DNA from: Stenotrophomonas maltophilia
Lineage (GTDB): Bacteria > Pseudomonadota > Gammaproteobacteria > Xanthomonadales > Xanthomonadaceae
Assembly: GCF_006974125.1 (NCBI RefSeq)
Contig: NZ_CP037858.1
Location: 248,001 to 312,000, forward strand
Direction: 5' to 3'
DNA length: 64,000 nt
The notes beneath the pieces are model-generated. The model was not told where the DNA came from, ran no database searches, and saw only the letters and a program-made list of their open reading frames with translations. Positions 34,703 to 41,722 of this stretch are shown piece by piece (positions within the stretch are counted from its first letter, which is position 1; each line of letters opens with the position of its first letter). The translations under genes and the position numbers were made by a program.

Positions 34703-35283
34703 GCAGTGATAACACCGTCAACAGCCAGATCGTCGACAGCGTCGCCGCCGCCTCCACCCTGTTGGTAGGCCAGGCGCCGGCGCAGGCCTTCGGCATGCTC
34801 GACATGGTGATGCTGGAGACGCTGGGCACGGCCATGCACAACGCGGTCGCGCGCCAGCAGGGCGCTGGCATGGTCAGCTCGGCCGCGGTCACCGCTGCCT
34901 GCGCGAAGATGATCAACGCGCCGTGGCCGGTGCCACCACCGGCTCCGCCACCGCCCACCCCACCGCCGCCGAACGTGATCCCGCTACCCGGTCCGGTGCC
35001 GCCCCCGCCTCCGCCAGCGGCCGTGATCGCCGCGGCCACCGCAGAAGGAAAGACCGCCATCAGCGTCCTGCAGGCACAGACCCACGGTGCCACTGCCGAC
35101 GCTGCGGCCGCCACCGCCAGCCTGCATACGCTCGAACAGCTTGCAGGCAACGGCGCGGCGCAAGCGCCCGGTCCTGCGCCCGACTCCACGCCTGGTCCGG
35201 AACCGGCAGCGGGTCCCGCCCAGGACCCCACGCCCGACTCCCCCTCCACCCCGGCCACCGACGGTACCGACCCGGCGCCGTGA
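34699..35283 (+). CDS. Reb-like protein with proline-rich spacer and acidic Pro/Asp tail
   Basis: 194 residues. Residues 1-75 are Reb-like (NTVNSQIVDSVAAASTLLVG, then LGTAMHNAVARQQGAG, aligning with the QITDSV and HNATNAQQQ blocks). Residues about 76-105 are almost all Pro with Ala/Asn/Val, then a helical Ala-rich stretch, then a low-complexity Pro/Asp/Ala/Thr C-terminus (PDSTPGPEPAAGPAQDP-type). Such a tail suggests a flexible appendage on the ribbon, a cap or a terminator of assembly. Coupled by ATGA to the preceding short Reb protein. Confidence 0.75.
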   Translation: MSSDNTVNSQIVDSVAAASTLLVGQAPAQAFGMLDMVMLETLGTAMHNAVARQQGAGMVSSAAVTAACAKMINAPWPVPPPAPPPPTPPPPNVIPLPGPVPPPPPPAAVIAAATAEGKTAISVLQAQTHGATADAAAATASLHTLEQLAGNGAAQAPGPAPDSTPGPEPAAGPAQDPTPDSPSTPATDGTDPAP

Positions 35284-35330
35284 CCCCGTAGCGGCCGCCG
35301 CCCGCCGCACCCGCCCATCAAGGAGCCCGT

Positions 35331-35678
35331 ATGGACCCGAGCAACGTCAACGCCCAGGTCATCGATGTGATCAACCAGGTGCAGACGGCCACCATGGCCA
35401 CAACCGTGGTGAAGACCAGCGGTGCCGGCAAGGCCTACCAGTCGGTCGCGCAGTCCGCGGCGATCGCCGTGCAGGATGCCGCCGACGCGCTGCGCAACGT
35501 CTCCACCATCGCCACCACCGCCGCCGGTGTGGCCATGGCCCAGTACCTGGCGACGGGGGACGAGAAGTATGCGAGGGTGCTCACCCAGGCGCAGACCATG
35601 ATGCAGGGCGCCACCGACGACTTCACCCGCGTCGGCAGTGCGGCTGCGACCGTCCTCAAGGATTTTCCGGCCACGTGA
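35331..35678 (+). CDS. Reb-like protein, divergent
   Basis: 115 residues. N-terminal NVNAQVIDVINQVQTATM aligns with the N.QITDSV block and QSAAIAVQDAADALRNVS with the central helix of RebB, so it is a distant paralogue. The C-terminal part DEKYARVLTQAQTMMQGATDDF is longer and more polar than in RebB. AAGGAG precedes the ATG. Sits between the Pro-tailed Reb protein and the 359-residue accessory gene. Confidence 0.75.
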   Translation: MDPSNVNAQVIDVINQVQTATMATTVVKTSGAGKAYQSVAQSAAIAVQDAADALRNVSTIATTAAGVAMAQYLATGDEKYARVLTQAQTMMQGATDDFTRVGSAAATVLKDFPAT

Positions 35679-35698
35679 GGCCGCCAGGAGAGCCACGC

Positions 35699-36778
35699 AT
35701 GAGCGTTTTCATTGACGGTCGTTCCATCCCCCATCCCGGCCAGCTTGGTTCACGCACCCGACGCGTGCTGCCCTTCATCGACGGCGGCCAGTACTGGCTG
35801 CAGTGGGCCATCGATTCGCACGAGCACCGCTACGGGTTCAGCGACGAAGGCATGATGCTCGACGGTGTGCAGCAGGGCCTGCATGGTTCGCGCATGACCT
35901 GGCTGCCGAACGCCGGCGTGCAGGTCAGCCCGGTCAAGCTGCTCAGCCTGAACAATGACGAGCTGGACGCACTGCGCCAGCTCGAAGCGGGCCAGCCCAG
36001 CAACCTGCTGAGCCATGAGGTGCAGGGCGTGCTGGCCCGCCACAGCCTGCTCAGCAACCAGGCACTGGGCGCGTATCGTGCCTTCCTCGTCGCAGTCGGC
36101 GCCGGCGATGCACCGTTGCTGCAGCAGCTGGACTTCCGCGAGTCGCTGGCGCTGTGCCAGCTGGCCAGCGAGCAGGGCGGCCAGGGCCACGCCTCCGAGA
36201 TGCAGGCCGAGGCCGCCCGCTTCGCGTTGCTGCATGCACGCAGGCCGATCGAGTTCGCCGACTACTTCCGTTTCTACCAGCGCTCGCATCCCACCGGCTC
36301 CAGCAGCGAGTTGCGCCTTGAACGTGCAACCCATGCCCTGCAGACCCTGTTGCCGATGCTGTTCGGTTACCTCGACGGCCCCCTGCTCCCGCACCTGCCG
36401 TCGCCGGACCAGGTGCGCGCGGCGATGGCCGAGACATTGGCGGCGAACCGCCAGATCGGCTACGCCCGCATCTCGCTGGCCGCCCAGCAGGTCGCCCAGT
36501 TCATGAGCGATGGCAGCGGCGTACCCCTGGACGGCGAGCGCCTGCGCGAGGCCGCGCGCCGGCAGCTGCGCAGCGCGCAGGAGTTCCTCGACAGTCACCC
36601 GGTCTCGCACGGCCGGCTTGGCCAGGATGGTGCCAGCGTCCAGTTTGCCATCGACGGCTCGAAGGAACAGGCGGTCATCCAGGTGGAAGACAACGTCATC
36701 AGCCTCCTCGACTACCGCCGCATCCGTCGTTTCGCCGAGGATGAGGCCGAGATCGGCTACCAGGCGGATGCGGTATGA
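35699..36778 (+). CDS. R-body locus accessory protein, unknown function
   Basis: 359 residues, soluble, largely alpha-helical, no signal peptide. Blocks: an N-terminal beta-rich part (FIDGGQYWLQWAIDSHEHRYGFSDE within 20-60), a central helical part rich in Leu/Gln and a C-terminal part ending in Asp/Glu-rich DYRRIRRFAEDEAEIGY. I recognise no family. CCAGGAGAGCCACGC precedes the ATG at 35699, 20 bp after the last Reb-like gene, and its stop overlaps the next start by 4 bp. The strict operon position suggests a role in R-body assembly or triggering. Confidence 0.75.
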   Translation: MSVFIDGRSIPHPGQLGSRTRRVLPFIDGGQYWLQWAIDSHEHRYGFSDEGMMLDGVQQGLHGSRMTWLPNAGVQVSPVKLLSLNNDELDALRQLEAGQPSNLLSHEVQGVLARHSLLSNQALGAYRAFLVAVGAGDAPLLQQLDFRESLALCQLASEQGGQGHASEMQAEAARFALLHARRPIEFADYFRFYQRSHPTGSSSELRLERATHALQTLLPMLFGYLDGPLLPHLPSPDQVRAAMAETLAANRQIGYARISLAAQQVAQFMSDGSGVPLDGERLREAARRQLRSAQEFLDSHPVSHGRLGQDGASVQFAIDGSKEQAVIQVEDNVISLLDYRRIRRFAEDEAEIGYQADAV

Positions 36779-37227
36779 GCTGGGAATCCTCCGCCGCCGG
36801 GCCTGATCAAGGTCCGCAGGCGACGACGGCAGCACTGGGATCGGCTGCCGGCGTGGCAGTCGCTGCCGGGCGCGTGGCCGCACGGCAGCAGGCCCAACAG
36901 ATCCTGGCCGATGCCCAGGCGGCATTGCGCCATATCCTGGGGGACCGCAACGGCGGTCCCCCATCCCCAGCCCCAGAAGGAGTTCCAGCGATGACCTTCC
37001 CGATCCCGCCCTCTCCGTTCCCCACACCGGACCATCCCGGCGGCAAGACCCCCATGCAGATCGCGCAGGAGCTGGCCGATGCGGCAATGGCCGCCAGCGA
37101 GGAAGGCATCCGCGCGGCAATGGCGGTGTCGCAGCAGGCCGTCGAGGCTGCCAGCCACGCGGCGCGACTTGCCGACGAGGCCGCCGAAGAAGCGGTGCGT
37201 CGCGCGACCGAAGCGAGCGCCAGATAG
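36775..37227 (+). CDS. Ala-rich R-body locus protein with a possible second internal start
   Basis: 150 residues from the ATGA-coupled start. Residues 1-50 are an Ala/Gln-rich helix (VAVAAGRVAARQQAQQILADAQAAL). A Pro-rich linker follows. From Met73 (ATG 36991) the sequence MTFPIPPSPFPTPDHPG.. leads into an Ala/Glu helix. That internal ATG has AAGGAG 9 nt upstream, exactly like the reb genes, and would give a 78-residue protein with a RebB-like MxFP start. Both products may be made. No known family otherwise; last gene before a T-tailed terminator. Confidence 0.65.
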   Translation: MSWESSAAGPDQGPQATTAALGSAAGVAVAAGRVAARQQAQQILADAQAALRHILGDRNGGPPSPAPEGVPAMTFPIPPSPFPTPDHPGGKTPMQIAQELADAAMAASEEGIRAAMAVSQQAVEAASHAARLADEAAEEAVRRATEASAR

Positions 37228-37247
37228 CGCCCGCTCCGGCGATGACC

Positions 37248-37283
37248 AGCCCCGGCCAGGCCCGCGCCTGCGCCGGGGCTTTT
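37248..37283 (+). terminator. intrinsic terminator of the reb operon
   Basis: A 9-bp GC stem AGCCCCGGC/GCCGGGGCT with a 15-nt inner region is followed by TTTT, 21 bp after the last plus-strand gene. This is a good Rho-independent terminator and also separates the operon from the convergent regulator. Confidence 0.75.
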
Positions 37284-38788
37284 CATTGCTCCGTCGTGCG
37301 GCGATAGCTGCGCGGGCTGACCCCGACCACGCGCCGGAAACTCTTCTCGAAATGACTCAGGTCGCCGAAGCCGACCTGCAGCGCGACATCGGTGATGCGC
37401 AGGCGCTGGCCACCGCGCAGCAGTTGCTTGGCGTGTTCGATGCGCAGCTGCTGCAGCAGCAGCTTGAAGGTGGTGCCCAGTTCGCTGCGGAACAGGAAGC
37501 CCAGGTGTGACTGGCTGACATGCGCCTGACGAGCCAGGTCACCCAGCGTCACCGGTTCGGCGGCGTGATCCTTCAGGTAAGCCAGCGCACGTTTGAGGCC
37601 CTCGTGCAGGCCCTCGCGTGAAGCAGCCGCGGGGTCCGTCGCAGCCGGTTCCGGCACAGGCACCGGCACGCCCGCCAGCGGATCGTCCGCACGCCGCAGA
37701 GGCATCTCGCTGCCGGCAGGACCGGTGCAGGCCAGCTTCAACCCTGGTGCATGGCGCAGCACGTCCTCGCGGCGGATGTTGCGGCCACCCGTCATCACCG
37801 CAAGACGGACCACCACACGCTCCATCTCCAGAAGATTGCCCGGCCAGTCATGGCCGCGCAGCGCTTCCAGCACATCTTCGCTGATGACCTGCGGGTTGAA
37901 CCCATGCAGCTGCAGCGAACGCGCCACCAGCGCATCGACGTCCTCGCTGCGCTCGCGCAGCGGGGGAATGTCCACGGTCAGGAACTCCAGCCCGGCCAGC
38001 AGTGCGCGCGAGAACTGGCGTTCCCGCACGCGCTGCTCCAGGTCGGCACTGGTCGAGGCGATGACCCGGATCGCGCGCGCAGAACCGGCGTCGGTCGAGG
38101 CTGGCTGCAGGCCGCGAATGCAATGCGAGAGTTGCGCCTGCAGCGGCACCGGAAGTTCGTCCACCTCATGGAAGTACACGGTTCCGCCACGGGCCCGGTC
38201 GAACCAGTCGGCGGGTCCTTCCTGCGGATGGGCGCAGTTGACCTCGACGAAGGGTCCGCGCCGGCGCGGGCCGCAACTGTGCAGGGCAGCGGCCAGCTCC
38301 ATCTTCTCGGTGCCGAACTCGCCACGCAGCAGCACCGGCAGCCGGCTGGCGGCGGCGCGCTCGACGAACTCCTCCATCCGCTTCAGCGCGTCGCAGGCAC
38401 CCACCAGCAACAACGACCGGCTGAGCGTCTGCTCCGCCCAGGCCTGCGCCTCGTAGCGTTTGATCAGGTGCGCGCAACGGTGTGCGAACACCTCGCCCAG
38501 CGCCAGCGCACTGCTGTCCAGATCACCGGCGTCCCCTTCCAGTTGCAGCTCACCCAGTACTTCGCCGCCATAGCGGATCGGCAAGCGCTGGCTGCCGCCG
38601 CGCGCCCGCGTACCGCCCGCGTCGTGGCCTGTTTCCGACGCGTTGGCGCCAGGGCCGCGCAGATGGACGCGACCTCCGCGCAATGCATGGTGCTGCGAGA
38701 ACTCCTTGACGAACGCACCCAGCAGGTCGGGCAAGGACCGGTAGGGTTGATAGGCGCGCTGCAACATCTCACTGACTTGCCTGTGCAT
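37283..38788 (-). CDS. AraC-type regulator fused to a degenerate sigma-54-type AAA+ domain (R-body regulator)
   Basis: 501 residues. Residues 10-115 form a GAF-like sensory region. Residues 125-360 resemble an NtrC-type AAA+ domain but are decayed: Walker A is GEFGTEKM (no Ser/Thr after Lys), Walker B is VYFHEVDELP (His for Asp) and the GAFTGA loop is missing, so it can neither hydrolyse ATP normally nor contact sigma-54. The WPGN motif survives (HDWPGNLLEM). Residues 400-500 are a full AraC HTH (TLGDLARQAHVSQSHLGFLF; LRITDVALQVGFGDLSHFEKSFRRVVG). The start at 38788 is chosen for AAGGGGAG. It converges on the reb operon, so it is the likely binder of the two promoter modules. Confidence 0.82.
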   Translation of the reverse strand: MHRQVSEMLQRAYQPYRSLPDLLGAFVKEFSQHHALRGGRVHLRGPGANASETGHDAGGTRARGGSQRLPIRYGGEVLGELQLEGDAGDLDSSALALGEVFAHRCAHLIKRYEAQAWAEQTLSRSLLLVGACDALKRMEEFVERAAASRLPVLLRGEFGTEKMELAAALHSCGPRRRGPFVEVNCAHPQEGPADWFDRARGGTVYFHEVDELPVPLQAQLSHCIRGLQPASTDAGSARAIRVIASTSADLEQRVRERQFSRALLAGLEFLTVDIPPLRERSEDVDALVARSLQLHGFNPQVISEDVLEALRGHDWPGNLLEMERVVVRLAVMTGGRNIRREDVLRHAPGLKLACTGPAGSEMPLRRADDPLAGVPVPVPEPAATDPAAASREGLHEGLKRALAYLKDHAAEPVTLGDLARQAHVSQSHLGFLFRSELGTTFKLLLQQLRIEHAKQLLRGGQRLRITDVALQVGFGDLSHFEKSFRRVVGVSPRSYRRTTEQ

Positions 38789-39258
38789 TGAAACTCCCCT
38801 TGCGAATGGCGCCCCGGTGCTTCTGCACCAGGCGATCGCGCAATGCGTAGCGTCTGGCTTCATTGCGTGATGCTGCGATGCCTACGCCGCGCTTCGCGCC
38901 AGCCGCTGCACGCACAGATCAACGCGCACGCTGTCCGCCCCCATGCACCCAGGGGGTCGCCGTCGGTGGGTCGACGATGCGGACGTCGGACGGATCAGGA
39001 GCCCGCCGGCGTCTTCACAGCGCCGGCGTTTCCGATTATCGAATCGGAGCTTCAAGAGAAACATGATGATAATCACGTGAATATCCATGGCATCCAGGCG
39101 CCTTCACGCCTCACAGGTTGCCGCACCGGCAGGAAGCACCCTTTTTCACAGGCTCTGGCGCGGCCCAGCGATGTCTGCTCAGCGCGCAGTATTCCGCCCC
39201 TGTCCTGCACCGGGAACGGACCACATAATCCGCTCCCCCGATCAAGGAGATTCAATAC
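38789..39258. other. 470-bp spacer with inverted repeats, no supported gene
   Basis: Between the divergent R-body regulator and CD225-like genes no ORF looks coding. It contains CGCCGGCG-N9-CGCCGGCG near 39005-39029 and the palindrome CCGATT-ATCG-AATCGG at 39031-39046, followed by an AT-rich stretch (GATGATAATCACG) that stands out from the surrounding GC. Presumably both promoters lie here. Confidence 0.45.
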
Positions 39259-39519
39259 ATGGAACACACCACCCCGGCGGCCCCGAAGAACCATCTGATG
39301 TGGGCGATCCTGAGCATCTTCGGTGGCTTCTGGCCCTTCGGCATCGTCGCCACGGTCTACGCCAACCGCACCTCCTCGTTGCTCGCCGCCGGCCAGATCG
39401 GCCCGGCCACGGTGGCATCGCGCAAGGCGCTGCGCTGGATGATCGCCTCCTTCGTCACACTGCCGCTGTGCGTCCTGCTGCTGGTGGGCTACGCACTGAT
39501 CCTGCGTGCGGGCACCTGA
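39259..39519 (+). CDS. CD225/dispanin-like small membrane protein
   Basis: 86 residues with two hydrophobic segments, the first re-entrant/amphipathic: HLMWAILSIFGGFWPFGIVATVYANRT, and the second MIASFVTLPLCVLLLVGYALIL; between them AGQIGPATVASRKALRW. This is the bacterial CD225 (interferon-induced transmembrane-like) pattern hlxWxILsxxxxxxPxGIvAxVYa..A..xS.kA..w. Preceded by AAGGAGATTCAATAC. Function in bacteria is unknown. Confidence 0.8.
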   Translation: MEHTTPAAPKNHLMWAILSIFGGFWPFGIVATVYANRTSSLLAAGQIGPATVASRKALRWMIASFVTLPLCVLLLVGYALILRAGT

Positions 39520-39522
39520 GCC

Positions 39523-39558
39523 ACAGGGCGCCCATCTGCGTCATGATGGGCGCCCTGT
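39523..39558 (+). terminator. 14-bp hairpin after the CD225-like gene
   Basis: A perfect 14-bp inverted repeat ACAGGGCGCCCATC/GATGGGCGCCCTGT with an 8-nt loop occupies most of the 57-bp gap between the CD225-like gene and the dehydrogenase gene. There is no long T-run, yet stem strength and position support a terminator. Confidence 0.6.
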
Positions 39559-39576
39559 CCAGATCTGGAGTCGGCC

Positions 39577-40461
39577 ATGCCCGTTGGATTCATCGGCCTG
39601 GGCGTGATGGGAACGCCGATGGCGGCGCATCTGGCGCATGCCGGCCACATCGTGCGTGGCTGGTCGCGCTCCGACCGCAACCATGCTGCCGCGCGCACCG
39701 CCGGCATCGACGTCTGCGGGACAGTGGACGAGGTATTCGCGGCCTGCGACACCCTCATCCTGATGCTGGCCAATGACGATGCCATCGACAGCGTGCTCGA
39801 TCGACATGGTGCGGCGTTCGGCGAGCGGGTCGAGGGCCGCCTGCTGATCAACATGGGCACCAGCTCGGCAGCGTACTCGCAGGCGCTGGACGAGCAGATC
39901 CGTGCCGCGGGCGGCCGCTACGTGGAAGCGCCGGTATCCGGCTCACGGGTGCAGGCCGAAGCGGCGCAGCTGGTGATCCTGCTGGCCGGTGCGGATGCCG
40001 ACCTCGCGGCGGCCGCCCCACTGGTTGCACCGATGGGCAGGCAAACGGTGTGCTGTGGTGCAGTGCCGTCCGCGCTGCGCATGAAACTGGCGGTGAACCT
40101 GTACCTGATCACTCTGGTCACCGGCCTGGCCGAAGCGGTGCACTTCGCCGAAGCCCACGGCATCGAGCTGGACCGCTTCGCGCAGGTGCTCAACGCAGGA
40201 CCGATGGCCAGCGAAGTTTCCCGCATCAAGCTGGACAAGATGGTCCGTGGTGACTTCACCGTGCAGGCGTCGATCACCGACGTGCGCAAGAACAGTGGGC
40301 TGGTGGCTGCTGCCGCCCATGAGGTGGGCATGCATGCGCCCTTGATCGACGCCAGCGATGCGCTGTTCGCACAGGCACTTGCGTCCGGGTCGGGGGCGCT
40401 GGACATGGCTGCCGTGCTGCAGGCTGTACGGGCCGGGCCAACCGGCCCTGGCCGGCGCTGA
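39577..40461 (+). CDS. NAD(P)-dependent reductase, 3-hydroxyisobutyrate dehydrogenase family
   Basis: 294 residues. An N-terminal Rossmann motif MPVGFIGLGVMGTPMAAHLA, and the substrate-binding GR(R)YVEAPVSGSR (usually DAPVSGG), with the catalytic Lys in LRMKLAVNLYLIT and the cofactor-side Lys in ITDVRKNSGLV (usually KDL). The family reduces or oxidises beta-hydroxy acids such as 3-hydroxyisobutyrate, tartronate semialdehyde or gamma-hydroxybutyrate. Stands alone between a hairpin and the SPFH gene. Substrate cannot be chosen from sequence. Confidence 0.87.
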   Translation: MPVGFIGLGVMGTPMAAHLAHAGHIVRGWSRSDRNHAAARTAGIDVCGTVDEVFAACDTLILMLANDDAIDSVLDRHGAAFGERVEGRLLINMGTSSAAYSQALDEQIRAAGGRYVEAPVSGSRVQAEAAQLVILLAGADADLAAAAPLVAPMGRQTVCCGAVPSALRMKLAVNLYLITLVTGLAEAVHFAEAHGIELDRFAQVLNAGPMASEVSRIKLDKMVRGDFTVQASITDVRKNSGLVAAAAHEVGMHAPLIDASDALFAQALASGSGALDMAAVLQAVRAGPTGPGRR

Positions 40462-40561
40462 TCCGGATTCATGTTCCGGCACTACTGCCGCCCCCACCGC
40501 TGCTATATTCAGTCCAGCTCGGCAGGCACGGTGCCTGCCCTCGAATCACAGGGAGTTGGAC

Positions 40562-41701
40562 ATGGGTCTGGTACAGGCGGTGAAGGGTGCGGTTGGCGGT
40601 GTTCTGGCCGACCAGTGGAAGGACTTCTACACCGTGCCGGCGGGCCTGCCGTCCACGGCGGCGCTGTTCGCGGCGGTGCCGCAGGGCACCAATGCCGGCC
40701 GCGGCTCCAACACCAGCGGCTCGTCCAACATCATCACCAACGGCTCGAAGATCATCGTGCCCGAAGGTTACGGCCTCCTGTTGTTCCAGGACGGCGCGAT
40801 CACTGCGTTCGTCGCCGAACCGGGTGGCTATGAGTGGCGCTCGGACGATCTGAACTCGCAGTCGATCTTTGCCGGCGACGGCCTGGTCAGCACCTTCATC
40901 AAGCAGAGCTGGGAGCGGTTCAAGTTCGGCGGCCAGCCGGGCTCGCAGCAGGCCGCCTACTTTGTCTCGCTGAAGGAGCTGCCGGACAACCGCTTCGGCA
41001 CCCAGTCGGAAATCTACTGGGACGACGGCTTCCTCAACACCCAGGTCGGCGCGGTCACCCGTGGCTCGTACACGCTGAAGATCGTCGACCCGATCCTGTT
41101 CGTGAAGAACTTCGTACCGGCCAGCTACCTGCGGCCCGGCCAGGTGTTCGACTTCACCGATCTGGACAATGCCGCCGCCAGCCAGCTGTTCAATGAAGTG
41201 GTCGGCTCGCTGGCACCGGCCTTCAGCCTGTACACCAACGATCCAGGCAAGGGCAACCGCATCACCAAGCTGCAGCAGGACTCGCTGGGCTTCGCGCAGA
41301 GCCTGTCGGCCGCGGTCGAGCAGGGCTACCAGTGGAAGTCGGACCGCGGCCTGGCCATCGTCAAGACCGCCATCGTCTCCATCGAATACGACGCCAACAC
41401 CCGCGAACTGCTGAAGACCGTGCAGCGCGCCGATGCGCTGTCCGGTGCGCGTGGCAACTCCAACCTGCAGGCCAGTGTTGCCCAGGGCATCCAGTCGGCA
41501 GGCGAGAATGGCGGCGCGGCAGGCCTGGTCGGTGTCGGCATGGCATCTGGCATGTTCGGTGTCGGCGGCATGCAGCAGCCGGTGGCCCCGGCTGCGGACG
41601 ACCCGGTCGCCAAGCTGAAGAAGGCCAAGGAAATGCTGGACCTGGGCCTGATCACGCAGAGTGACTACGACGCACTCAAGGCCAAGGCACTGGGCCTGTA
41701 A
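40562..41701 (+). CDS. SPFH-domain protein with C-terminal SHOCT motif
   Basis: 379 residues. It contains an SPFH/virion-core-like region (about residues 55-265: SKIIVPEGYGLLLFQDGAITAFVAEPGGYEW, then the GTQSEIYWDDGFLNTQVG barrel), a Gly/Ala-rich hinge, and a C-terminal SHOCT segment (DPVAKLKKAKEMLDLGLITQSDYDALKAKAL split over 345-376). No TM helix. Such proteins are scaffolds often paired with a zinc-ribbon partner, as here (22-bp gap). SD is AGGGAG. Probably membrane-stress or protein quality control. Confidence 0.82.
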   Translation: MGLVQAVKGAVGGVLADQWKDFYTVPAGLPSTAALFAAVPQGTNAGRGSNTSGSSNIITNGSKIIVPEGYGLLLFQDGAITAFVAEPGGYEWRSDDLNSQSIFAGDGLVSTFIKQSWERFKFGGQPGSQQAAYFVSLKELPDNRFGTQSEIYWDDGFLNTQVGAVTRGSYTLKIVDPILFVKNFVPASYLRPGQVFDFTDLDNAAASQLFNEVVGSLAPAFSLYTNDPGKGNRITKLQQDSLGFAQSLSAAVEQGYQWKSDRGLAIVKTAIVSIEYDANTRELLKTVQRADALSGARGNSNLQASVAQGIQSAGENGGAAGLVGVGMASGMFGVGGMQQPVAPAADDPVAKLKKAKEMLDLGLITQSDYDALKAKALGL

Positions 41702-41722
41702 CCGGCAGGACGCATACACAAC

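Noticed and set aside
35087..35698. Long upstream extension of the 359-residue accessory gene
   Set aside because: The frame passes out of frame through the Pro-tailed and the following Reb-like genes; the ATG at 35699 has an SD.
39005..39029. CGCCGGCG inverted repeat as terminator
   Set aside because: It lies between divergent genes, where no transcript needs to end; could be an operator, but there is no further support.
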